NCBI GenBank assembly: GCA_047495785.1
Contig: JBLDXI010000002.1
Coordinates: 1,116,001 to 1,180,000 of the forward strand
From: Lepidodermella squamata
Lineage: Eukaryota > Gastrotricha
Direction: 5' to 3'
Length of the DNA stretch: 64,000 nucleotides
The notes beneath the pieces were generated by a model. The model did not search any database and was not told the origin of the DNA. It saw nothing but the letters and a program-made list of their open reading frames with translations. Shown here piece after piece: positions 26,027-36,900 of this stretch. Position 1 is the stretch's first letter. Each line of letters begins with the position of its first letter. The translations under genes and the position numbers were made by a program.

Positions 26027-26536
26027 ATGAGCGAATCTGTTTCTGGCGACCCAAGCGAAGGCGACCCGCCTCAGCAGAAGACTGAGATTGAGTTGTCTTT
26101 GGCTGGCACGGCAAATCTCATTGAAGACATCGATAAGCGTTTACTTGTTGTTCTACGCGACGGTCGGACCTTAATCGGCTATCTCCGAAGCGTCGACCAA
26201 TTTGCTAATTTAGTCCTTCACCAAGCTGTCGAACGGATCTACGTCGGGCAGAAATTTGGCGATATCGACCGTGGAATTTATATAATTCGTGGTGAAAACG
26301 TGGTCCTCCTCGGCGAAATGATGTCCCCTGAAGAAGTCGCAGCAGCCGAGGCGGAATCAGCGCAAAACGGCAAGAAGCCGAAGTTTGAAGAGGTGTCAGT
26401 CGCCGAAATTCTCGAACTGCAGCGTGTGGATCTCCAGCAACGAGCGCTTGCTGCGAACAATCGGAAACAGTTCCTCAAACAACACGGTCTCTATCAACCC
26501 TACGAGCATTACCACGAAGAATTCTTCGCAAACTGA
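26027..26536 (+). CDS. LSM1: LSM1, U6 snRNA-associated Sm-like protein of the decapping activator complex
   Basis: Single-exon gene of 169 residues. The Sm1 motif (LIEDIDKRLLVVLRDGRTLIGYLRS, with FANLVLHQAVERI) and Sm2 motif (IIRGENVVLLGEM) are clear. The C-terminal helix extension (QRALAANNRKQFLKQHGLY) is typical of LSM1 and distinguishes it from other Lsm proteins. LSM1 forms the cytoplasmic LSM1-7 ring that binds oligoadenylated mRNA 3' ends and promotes decapping with PAT1. Start is the first ATG, after GTTGAAAAATT. The stop lies 209 nt before the ATG of the adenylyl cyclase gene on the same strand. Confidence 0.95.
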   Translation: MSESVSGDPSEGDPPQQKTEIELSLAGTANLIEDIDKRLLVVLRDGRTLIGYLRSVDQFANLVLHQAVERIYVGQKFGDIDRGIYIIRGENVVLLGEMMSPEEVAAAEAESAQNGKKPKFEEVSVAEILELQRVDLQQRALAANNRKQFLKQHGLYQPYEHYHEEFFAN

Positions 26537-26745
26537 GCTAGTCATCAAATTTATTCCATTGCCAATTGTGAATTGGGCGCTGAAAAAATATTTAAGGAGG
26601 ATTTTTTAATTAGCAATGGAAAATAATATTCCGGTGTAATATCTTCTTTGCAACTAAATCTATATCAAGTTTTTGTAGAATTATTTTCATCGATTGTGTT
26701 TCCTATATAGAGATTTTAATGAACGCATAGTGATTCGCTTCACAG

Positions 26746-29700
26746 ATGGCTTCGTCGTCCGCAGGCCTTTTCGGCTCAATTCTCTTCCCGCGATCCGGCT
26801 CACGACCATGGCACCTCTCGTTCGACACACCCTCGATTGAATCTGAATTCTTCAAGGCGGCCTTCCAACGGCGGCGGAAACTCTTCCAACAAGCCACGTT
26901 TCTACTCAGCGTAGTCTACGCGGCCTGGTTATCTTACATCGTCGCGAAAGGGTCGTCCCAGGAAATCGCGCACTGGAAACCGTACTCAGCGTTATTCGCC
27001 GTTGTCACAGTTTTCAGCATAGTGCTATTGATAATTTCGTTTCTACGCCGGTTTTTCAACCCGCGATTGTTGTTGGCCTACGGAATTTTCGTAGTCGTGC
27101 TATCATCGGCCGCGTTTATTATCCCACTCGCGACTGCATCTACCTCAGCACTGTCGCCTGTCGGCATTTTCTCGATCTACGCAATTACGGTGTTTCTATC
27201 GTACACCCTGTTATCGATACCCCTGGCGGTTTGCATCGGATTTTCACTGGCCCTGACCGGGGTGACTGAAATTTTGTTCATTGCCCTGTGGAATTTTACG
27301 AGGGCAGAACACATGGCGGCTCGAATTCTGGGCTATTTCGCCCTGCATGCCGTCGCTATCTTCTTCCACCTTTTGTACCAAGCCCGTCTGAGGACTAGTT
27401 TTTGGTACGTAGCTCAGTCTCTGTTGACCCGGCGAACGATGGAGGGCGAGAAAAGCTTGAAGCAGAAGATGATTTTGTCTATCATGCCGCAAGCGTTTGC
27501 CGAAAAGACGTTTTTGAATAAGAAGAAACGCGGCTCAGGGGCGGCCGGGCGTGACTCGAACCGGTCGAGCCAGGCCGGGGCGTTGGACCTGGGCGAAACC
27601 CTGGCGGCCGAGCAATCTATGAAAATCAAACGACCAGTCCGCGATTCGTCGGGCGACAACAGCGGGACCGGGTTCGGTCTCGAGGTTTTCCGCGACTTTC
27701 ACGTCGAAAAACTCGACGCTGTGTCGATTGTTTTCGCCGATATTTGCGGCTTCACGAAGATGAGCTCGAACAAACACGCCGCAGAGTTGGTGTTCCTCCT
27801 CGACGATCTGTTCGGCCGATTCGATCGAATTTGCGCCGTGTCCGGCTGCGATAAAATCTCAACCCTCGGCGATTGTTACTACTGCGTCAGCGGCTGCCCG
27901 ACCCCGCGTGTCGACCACGCCGCTTGCTGCGTTGAAACCGGCCTTGGCATGTGCAAGGCCATTCGTAAATTCGACGAAGACCACAAGGAGGAGGTCAACA
28001 TGCGAGTCGGTATCCACACTGGTTCGGTTCTGTGCGGTGTCGTCGGGTTGAAACGCTACAAATTCGACGTGTGGTCGAATGACGTGACCATGGCGAATGA
28101 AATGGAGTCGAGCGGCCAGCCGGGTCGTGTTCACATCTCGCACGACACTTACGAGCACGTTAAAGACGACTATGAACTGGAAGAAGGCCCGGAGATCGAC
28201 GATATTCGAAAGCCGAAAGAAATCGAGGAGTTTTACGACCCGCTCAAGAAGCGAATGGTAGTCGACGTTCGTGCGGTTGAGAAGTCAATCAAAACTTACT
28301 TCATCACCGGGCGGAAAAAGCCGTGCCGTTACCAGAAATTGACTGATGACGACGAAATTCCGGAGAACGCGAAAATTGCGGCTGAACCGGCGAAATCGCA
28401 TGACCATCATTCGAATCAGAACGCTGAGACGCCGTTGTTGAAGGAAAGCGCCAGCACTGCGGACGGCACGGCGAATACTACGCTGAATTTGCTGAGCAAA
28501 CGCACGGCTCTTTCAGCCAGCCAGGAGGGGCTGAATAAACCAGGCAGTGGCGCTGCTGCGTCTTCTGGCGATGAAAAACACGGCCAACATGCGAAAGGCA
28601 ACGATGAAAAATTGCTCGACGTTGTTCGCCAGGACATGCGCAAACCGAACAGCTTTACAAGGTTAGAATTTTTTTTGAAAAATCCGCCTTAAAAATTGGT
28701 GTTTCTCGGAAAGCTTGCCATTTTTTGCAATGAAAGAAAGAATTTTCCACCCAAATAAAAATCAAGATTTTTCTTGAATAAATTTTTGCACTGCATAGAG
28801 GTTTCAGAGCTTAATTTTCGGATTCTTCGATATTTCGGCTTTTTTATTAGTCGATACTGATGACCCTGGATTTTTTATTTGAATTACCTGGTCCTATCAG
28901 CTAGGCTGAAGAATTTTCAATTTCAATGTTTGATTCCAAGACTTCTGATATCGGAAAAATCACTGATTTTTAAAATCGATACTTGGAATCGATATCGGTC
29001 CTAGCTCGAAATTCTTACAATAGTGAGACCTATCGAATAGGCGTAAAACAAAAAATATTGAGGCTCTAGAGCATTAGGAAAATTTGAAAAAGGGTCTTCC
29101 TGTTACCGGAACCAAATTTACAGTGAGCGGAACCAAATTTGCTGTATCGGAACCAAATATGCTGTTAGCGGAACCAAATTTTAGAATTTTCTAGTGGCCT
29201 GAAATGGCTTTTCGGAAATTTATGGAATTGGCCCCAATAATTCTAGAAAATTCTCCAGTGAATTCAGCGCAACATTCTGTACAAGACGCAGTGTTCAATT
29301 CAGAATTCATGCTTGGCCTAAATTTCTTAGAAATATTCAAAAAATGACTCTTGGCCCATTTCGAGTTTGGTTCCGCAAAAAGCAAATTTGGTTCCGCTAC
29401 AGCAAATTTGGTTCCGCTCACTGTAAATTTGGTTCCGCTAAAAGATATTCCCTTTGAAAAATTGATGCGGGTGGTGGAGCCTCAAATTTAGTGCTGGAAT
29501 CTGAAGTTACGGGGGTTTAAATGTTAAAACAAAAAATTCCTCCTTAACAATACTGTTTCAAGTAAATGTGAATTAAATTCATTTCTGCGGATTTATGAAA
29601 ATGATTAGTAAAAAAATGACCAATTTTGTGACGAGCTTTTCGAGAAATGAGTTTTGCACGTCGCATTCTACACTCGGTCGATGATTCATCCAGCTGAGTG

Positions 29701-32301
29701 TATTTTTATTTCGTGCTAAATTACATGGTAAAACGCCAATACCAAAGTGGTCACGATTGATACTTCTGATCATTATTAGCACTGGTGTTACATTTCCCTG
29801 TTTTTTTTCTTATTTTAGACCACCTGTTGGCGTTATCTCGCTGCGATTCGGCGATCCGAGACTCGAAACTGACTACTGCTGCCACTCTGGCGACCCGCAA
29901 CCGTCCGAAGAAACAGTCACCGCTTCAACAGCCGGTGGCGCAAAGGCCAATCTGCAGCACCTGTCAAATACCGGCCCGTCGATTTTCGCGTCGTGGATTG
30001 TTTCGCTGATTTTCTCCGCTCTGATCCTAGCCGCGTGTTTCGCCGCGTTCCCGCTCTCGAAATTTTTCATCGCCGCCGCTTTGGTCAGTTTCATCCTGAT
30101 CGTACCGCTCTTCCTCGTACTGCCCGTTTTTTCAATGGTCGGAAAAGGCTGCGGACCATTCGCGCGCCGTTCATGGTTCCCGCGCCACGTAATTTTCATC
30201 ATTACCGCGAGTTTATTCGCGTTACTACCAGCTTTAATCACGCTCTTCGACTTCTCATGCGATGTTATTGGCCAGCAAGCGAGAGCCGCGGTTTACTTCA
30301 TCGTTTTAATGGTCGCCTTGATTCACTTCGCGTTATTCGCCCACGTGCCGTACTGGCTACGTGCCACCTTAAGCACGGCAGTTGTCATCACGATTTCGGT
30401 GCTGTTCGCCAAATTTCCATGCAACATCGCGAATATTCAACCGATTTCCGGCGCCCAGAATGGCACATCGCCGACTTTCCAAGCGATCACCGCCGTCGAA
30501 ACACCGGTCGATGCTGCTGACTCACCGATGGCGCAGGCCCTGCAGAAAATGAACGCAACCCTCCTCGCGCCGGGTCAGTTGTGGCTCGGCCCGACTGTTA
30601 TCATCTACTCAACGCCGAATCTGCTCTTCGTCGAGGCTGTCATCGCGCTGGCGAGTGTCGCCCTCATGGTTTGGCTGGTGGCTCGCGAGTCTGAGCTAGC
30701 CGCGCGCCTCGCCTGGTACTCAGCCATCGAAAACCGACTGACCACCTTCGCGGTTCGCCAGGAGCAAAAGGTGACCGACGGCCTTGTCGCCAACATTATC
30801 CCGCCGCATATTTCCGACAAATTCAACCAGCGCCAGGTGTTTTCTCAGCAACACGAAAACTGCGGCGTCATGTTTGCTTGCATCAAAAATTTCTCGGATC
30901 TATACGAGGAGGGGTTCAATAGTGGCGAGGGGTACCTGCGAGTTTTGAACGAGTTATTCGCCGATTTCGAGTCGCTGCTCGACAAGCCGCAGTTTAAAGA
31001 CGTCGAAAAAATCAAGACGATCGGACCGTGCCTGATGGCGGCCAGTGGGCTGGACAACACGCGGCGCGGCCAGAACAAGGACCCGAATGCGCACCTGTAC
31101 GCACTAATGGACTACTGTTTTGCGTTGATTAAGACGCTGAAGGACTTCAATCGCTCGATGCAGTCGTTCACGTTCAAGTTGTACATTGGTTTTAATGCTG
31201 GCGACCTGGTGTCTGGTGTCATCGGTTCGACGAAACTGCACTACGACATTTGGGGCGATACTGTCAACGTTGCGAGCCGCATGTATTCGACTGGTGAGAA
31301 ACTTATTTATTTCATATAAAATAAGAGTTTTTCAATTTTACGCTAATTTTCAGGGTTTTTTTTACTGAAATTGAGTAAAATAATTTGAAATTATAGCAGA
31401 GGGATGAAATGCAGCTACTGATTAATGTTTTGTTGAGGTTTTCTGCCCAAAAACAGAATTTGTGGTTGTTAACAAAGGAGGTCAAATTGTTGATCCTGCT
31501 TTTACTTATTTAGGTAACGAAAAGCTGGATGTTCGAAAAGCGGTGTCGGGGGCCCGTATTAAGTTATGCCGCAAAGCTTTCGGTGCTTGGAAGAAGTATA
31601 TTTTTGGTAATGAATAATTGATATTCGCGTAGAAATGAAATTTTATCGCGCCGATTCCTGAGGTACTTTAAAGATGAAAATCCCGAAACTTCAAATTCTA
31701 CCCAAGGGAAGAAAATACATTTCAAAACTGGCATTCTTAATAGATTTTCTACCATGTACCAGCGAGTTACGTCCTGAGACACCCCCATGCAAAAAAATCC
31801 GCCTTAAAACCCCAATTTTGACTCGGGTGTTAAGAATAGTAAGTTACAACATAATCGTATGAAAATCAGAAAAATTACAACTAAAATTAATATTGAATAT
31901 TTGTGGCGTCGTTATTAAGGATTAAGGGTTAATAAATCCAATCGTCAAATGGAGAGAAAGTCTCAATTTTCTAACAGCGATTTTTTAGGCTGTTCTGGGG
32001 CCTAGGCGGGTAAATTCAATAGCAGCAGTTGAAGTTATCTCATAGGTTGTTTCATTTTTTGTAATTATAATCGAAATTATTCTTTACTCAAATTATTTTC
32101 TTGTTTCTGCTATTTTTAAATCCGGATATGTTTGCTATTTTTCCAGGCAAGGATGGTCATATCCAAGTAAGCGAAGAAGTCGCCAACAAGCTGGGTGACG
32201 TTTACACGTTCGAGCGCCGTGGCACTGTGTTCGTGAAGGGCAAGGGCGATATGAACACGTTCTTCGCCGTCGACAAGAAGCCGGGAGCGACGTGGAACTG
32301 A
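26746..32301 (+). CDS. ADCY9: Membrane adenylyl cyclase, type-9-like
   Basis: Exons 26746-28661, 29819-31293, 32147-32301; 3,546 nt, 1,181 residues. Layout: cytosolic N-terminus, first six-helix bundle (about residues 48-215), C1a catalytic domain (about 325-470), linker, second bundle, then C2a. C1 keeps both metal-binding aspartates ([18 protein letters not shown]). C2 keeps the adenine and ribose contacts ([18 protein letters not shown]). The Asp in YDIWGD, rather than Asn, and overall similarity point to the ADCY9 branch, which is poorly responsive to forskolin. It makes cAMP from ATP downstream of Gs. The third exon completes C2 (HIQVSEEV...FVKGKG). The ATG is preceded directly by a splice-acceptor-like TTCACAG. 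Introns are 1,157 and 853 nt. Confidence 0.93.
29106..29440. repeat. Fold-back inverted repeat in an adenylyl cyclase intron
   Basis: Left arm 29106-29183 contains four copies of GGAACCAAAT; right arm 29365-29440 contains the reverse complement ATTTGGTTCC four times, in mirrored order with the same spacers (for example TTTACAGTGAGC in both arms). The arms (~76 nt) are nearly identical and flank about 180 nt, so the pre-mRNA could form a long hairpin. It resembles a fold-back/MITE-type element or a hairpin-RNA precursor. Confidence 0.75.
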
Positions 32302-33946
32302 CCGGAGTGAATGAATGATGAACTACACAAGTGCCAGCCTCAAAGATCTCACGAGTCGTTACAGAAAATCAACACTTTTTCGATGAAAGTAATAAAAATT
32401 GTACTTATTATCATAGCTCACGCTTACCTCTTGATATATAATGTATAAAAAATGTGTAAAATTTTCCGCCCGCTTGGCCGCTTTTTATTTGCATTATTTA
32501 CGGGTGTTTTGTTGTCTGTTCTATCGGGCGAAGGTGGAAAATGATCAACAGTAATAAAGACGAATCCTTGCCTCGTTGTATACGCTGGTTTTCAGACTTG
32601 CCACCACAGTCGAGTTATTATAATCTTTGGAACCTGAAGCACTGCCGAGAAATAGCCGTGTATTTCTATGTTATTGGTATATAGAATCTTAAATTAATTA
32701 TATTGATATTATATTGAGAGAATCACTGCCCGCTGTCATATTTCATGTAAAGTGTTTCAAATAATTTAACAGTCATGAGATGTGATCAAATATGCCGACT
32801 TTAACTATATACATTTAGAAATGCGATACAATTTGTGCGAAAAATATTTGTTTGACGGACTATTTTCTTGTTGGTTATATATATTTTTCTTACAATCCGT
32901 CCCTATTTTTGTGTCAGCCTTGAAGCAAGAAGAATAAAGCTAGATCACACTGAAATATCTTGACGATCCTTCCATCATTCGGCGTTACAAATATATTATT
33001 ATTTAGCTTACTATTTGATATATTACTTGATTTTTCGCAGCAAACTGTGAGCACAAGCTGAACCCGAGTTGATAAAAAATATATTATATATTAGTAAAGA
33101 ACTATATATTTCACATTGTTGTTAATTGGATGGAAATTTATGCTATTTGACGCAGACTGAAAAATTGATGTTGCTGTTGAGAGAACCGATTGCAAAATTT
33201 TTCATATTGTCGTGGGATAAATTTATAGTCGATCGAACTTTTTGCATGGAATTTTCGTCTCGTACACAACCGTAAATAGCCGCCATTCTTGTTATACTAT
33301 TATTATTATTATATACCATTTTGCCGACTTGACTTGAAACAAAGAAAAATAGATGAGCGGCTATCGTTTATAGTGCCGGAAAAATCGAGGAAATAAAAGT
33401 GAACATAACGCGAGAAAATGTGTGAGTTGTTTTTTACCGCGGCGCCACGGCAAACAAGCGATTTTAATAAAAAACACCGGCGCGATATTAAGGTGGTATT
33501 ATTAAAATAGCGCCTATTTTTCGGCTGCGCTTCAGACGCTATTTTTGATGTTGCTGCTGAGTATTAAGGCGGTGTGTGTTATTCGCACTTGCGGCTGCTG
33601 TTGCTGCTGCAGCGCTTCGATCGAATCGGGCCATTTGCTGCAATCATGATAACGCCGTGTTGAACTGAATGGTTTTATAATAAAAGGCAGGTCGAATTTA
33701 TGGCGTAGGCGTGTTCGAAATACAATATTATGATAATAAAGACCTGATTTATCCTCCTCCCACCTTGCAGGGCTAAAGCGGCGAGTTATTACGTGTGAAA
33801 AATAATAGCTTTATAAAAGTCAAAGTAATAGCGTTAGTAGTATATAACCGCCGGCGATTACTATATTGAATGCCCTGGGCCAGGTGTATTAATCATTATC
33901 GAAATTACTCAAAAGCCCAAAACCTGACAGATTATTAGACGAAAAT
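32302..33946. other. Intergenic region, no supported gene
   Basis: The first part is the 3' UTR of the adenylyl cyclase gene (AATAAAAATT near 32390). The rest is AT-rich with two CCNCCTTAA words (33488, 33564) and CTGCTG runs near 33590-33612. No RNA gene recognised. Confidence 0.55.
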
Positions 33947-36900
33947 ATGGGGCCGAATTACCTTGTTCTCCTGCTGGGTAAATTTTACAAAAAAAATTAA
34001 CATTCACTATAATAAAGCAATTTTTTAGTCATCCTGTCGGCAATCTGCGATGCCAAAATTCGTTTAAAGCGCGAAAATCAGGACGATGTGGAAATTTTAG
34101 AGGAGGAGGAGGAAGACGACGACCAACCTGAACAATCTGCGTCAACCCCATTTAGCACAACCACCGGCGCACCGCCAGTTGTTAGAAAAATCTGGAATAT
34201 CGACATCGAATCGAAATTGGACGGTTTGAGCATCTCCGAGTCGCCATTTCGGCCTTATCACACCAAACCGAAAATTGTGGCTATTGATGGTGCGATTTTT
34301 TCAAGATTTTTTTACTGTGTTCCATAATCGTTGTTTTGTTCAGGACAAATTGTCGCATTTTTCTGCGCGTCAGCTTTTGAAGTCATTGCGATTGACGTCG
34401 AAGCTGGCTCAACTCTATGGCGCCGTTATTTAGAGTCAGGAAATCGCTCTTCATCATTTACAAATAAATGCCGAATCGGGTAAAATTATTATTTTTTTAA
34501 TTAACCTTGATTAACAATTCTTTTTAGATTCTGTGCTGGTGTCGATATTCACATTGACCTATCAAAAGTTAAAGCCGTGCCTAAAATCGGTAGACCAAAG
34601 TGCGACGTTCAGGTGTTCGCGATATCACCTGGTTCAGCTTTGTTCACCCTAGATGGAAGAACAGGACGAGATTGCCAAAATGCAGTGGTTCGCGCGAATA
34701 AATTTCAATTTAATTTTTAGCTAAATTAAAAAATGTCCTTAGAATCTTTTTACCGACACGCCGATTTCCATGTCGGAAGATGCGTCGCCATCAGCTGGTT
34801 ATGGTGTAACAATACCGCCTTTGATTGCCAAAGACTGGGTGGTAACCGCTATGGACACATCTCGAGCATGTAAGGCTTATTAAAGCGGTGATTTGAGTAA
34901 CAAAAATTTCATTTTTTCAGCCAACATTCGAGGTGGTTATATTGAAACCAGACTATTGGTAAGATGAAGTTATCCTTAAAAAATTATTTTATTTGAAAAC
35001 TTTGTGTTATACAGTCTAACACTTCGGTTATTGCACTTCGGAAAAGGTAGAGGAAAAAGCATCGATTTTTCAATTTCTCAATAAAATTGATGACCTAGAT
35101 ACGGAAGTGCGTTTAAAAGTCCTCTCGTTTACTCTGCTGAACTCGGTAGGTTGTTATGAATCAGCGATTATTCATCAATTTTTTACTCACGCGACAACTT
35201 TTCCACGTGCTTTAATTTTGCTTTGTGTAGATTTGATTTTCGCAATTGTCTCCCCGGCTAACTCGCCTTACGCTCCTTCAGCCGAAGACAGGTTTTCCTT
35301 CTGACTCCAACCTGATTTTTTTTAATTCCCACGCACATTTCTGTAGATTTGCAAATTCAGTTCTTGCGCTTCGGTTGCAAGATTTAACCGTTATTTGGAA
35401 TTATCGATTCCTTTACCACGATGATTTCGTCTTCGATTACCGCCATCCTCCAACTCTTGTCGAACTTGCCGACCCGGCTGGCCGGAAAACAACCTCACTT
35501 TTCATTGTAGGTTTTCAGTCCTAATAACTATCGAAACTTTAATTTCAACTTTTCAGTTGACGCCTTTCGGTAACATTTACTGGCTCGACGCAGCGACTGG
35601 GTACGAGCGGCATCAAGCTCATGTCAGGCCGCTGTACTTCGAGAAGGCAAATGAGGTCGACGAGAGGCGCGACAATTGGGTGCGCCTCAGTGGCGGCACT
35701 TTTGGCAACATTTTCAGCGACAACATTCCATCTGAAGAGACCAAATTCAGCGTAAAATTATAACTACGTTTTTAATTAGCCTCCTTAACAATTTTTTAAC
35801 AGAGATTCCCGAACTTGGAAATGCCGGACGAGGGAGTTGTAAGGCTGTCTCCTCCGGGCCTTGTTAACGGCAATTTGGTTATTGACGAAAACAGAAGGGT
35901 GGCCTATGTATCCTTTGTTCAGTCTTTATTTTGTAGGTTTTTACTAAAATTATTGTTTATTCTGATTATTCGATTTTCTATTTTTAGTTCTTGAACCACC
36001 TTCTAACGATGCGAATTCCGCTGGCGAGTGTTCAGCGAGTAGCAGTCACGTGACCGGGTGTCAACTCCCTAAACCGTTAGGCGTTGCACTTTGTCCGTTA
36101 AGCTGCGAGACGGGATTTATCGCGGCTTTAGAGGCCGGCTCGAATATGACCACCCCGGAGCAGATCAGCCTCGGCCATCAGTGGTGCGCTAATGTTTCAG
36201 AAAGCGGCGTCACTGCGATCCACCTTGACAACAGCTCAGTAGCTTGGTCATTTGCTATTACCCCAACACTGCTGCCTGATGGCCTCGTTCAGTAAGTTTA
36301 TTCCAAGTTTTTTAATTAATTAATTTTTTTTATTATTTTAAGGATACCGCAACTCCTCCATATTCGAGCATTTGACGTGCTTTTAGTGCCGCTCCTTTCA
36401 TCGATGCCGCAGCTAGGCGAAACAGTGTGGTTAGTCGATCCGTTCACGAGAGGTGAGTCATTTCTCCACAGATAATGTTCAGCAAAAAAATAACTTTATT
36501 GCGCGCACTGCAAAATTTTAAGGTAGACGTTTTTATATTTCAATAATCGCTAAATTTTATTCATTTATGTTGGCGCTTCAGACCTATTACCTTGGAATAG
36601 CAGGAATTTAAGGAATTGTACTAGTACAGTGTATTGTACTACAAGCCCATTACAGTGCGCGTACTTTGTTGTAATTTGTTATCATTGCGCGTGATTCATT
36701 GCGCTGCGCACGCGCCGTGTAAGGGGCGGAGCTTAGTCACACTATTGTTTGCACTACAACCGGGTCGATAATTACACGTGTGCATATGCAAATTTATAGC
36801 ATGGATGTGTCTTATCTCAGCCGAGAAAGGGGACCCGAAACTGAAGCGGAAAGAGTATCGCTTCTCGGCCTTTTTGGCTATGATCAAAGTGTAGTATCTT

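Noticed and set aside
36050-36295. Separate small gene reading TGCQLPKPLG...
   Set aside because: It is exon 13 of the quinoprotein gene; frame and both splice sites fit the neighbours.
34029-36452. Assignment of this propeller to IRE1, PERK, EMC1 or FAM234
   Set aside because: No kinase or membrane segment follows, and the SVLALRL / HDDFVFDY / GNIYWLDAATG run fits PQQ alcohol dehydrogenases better.
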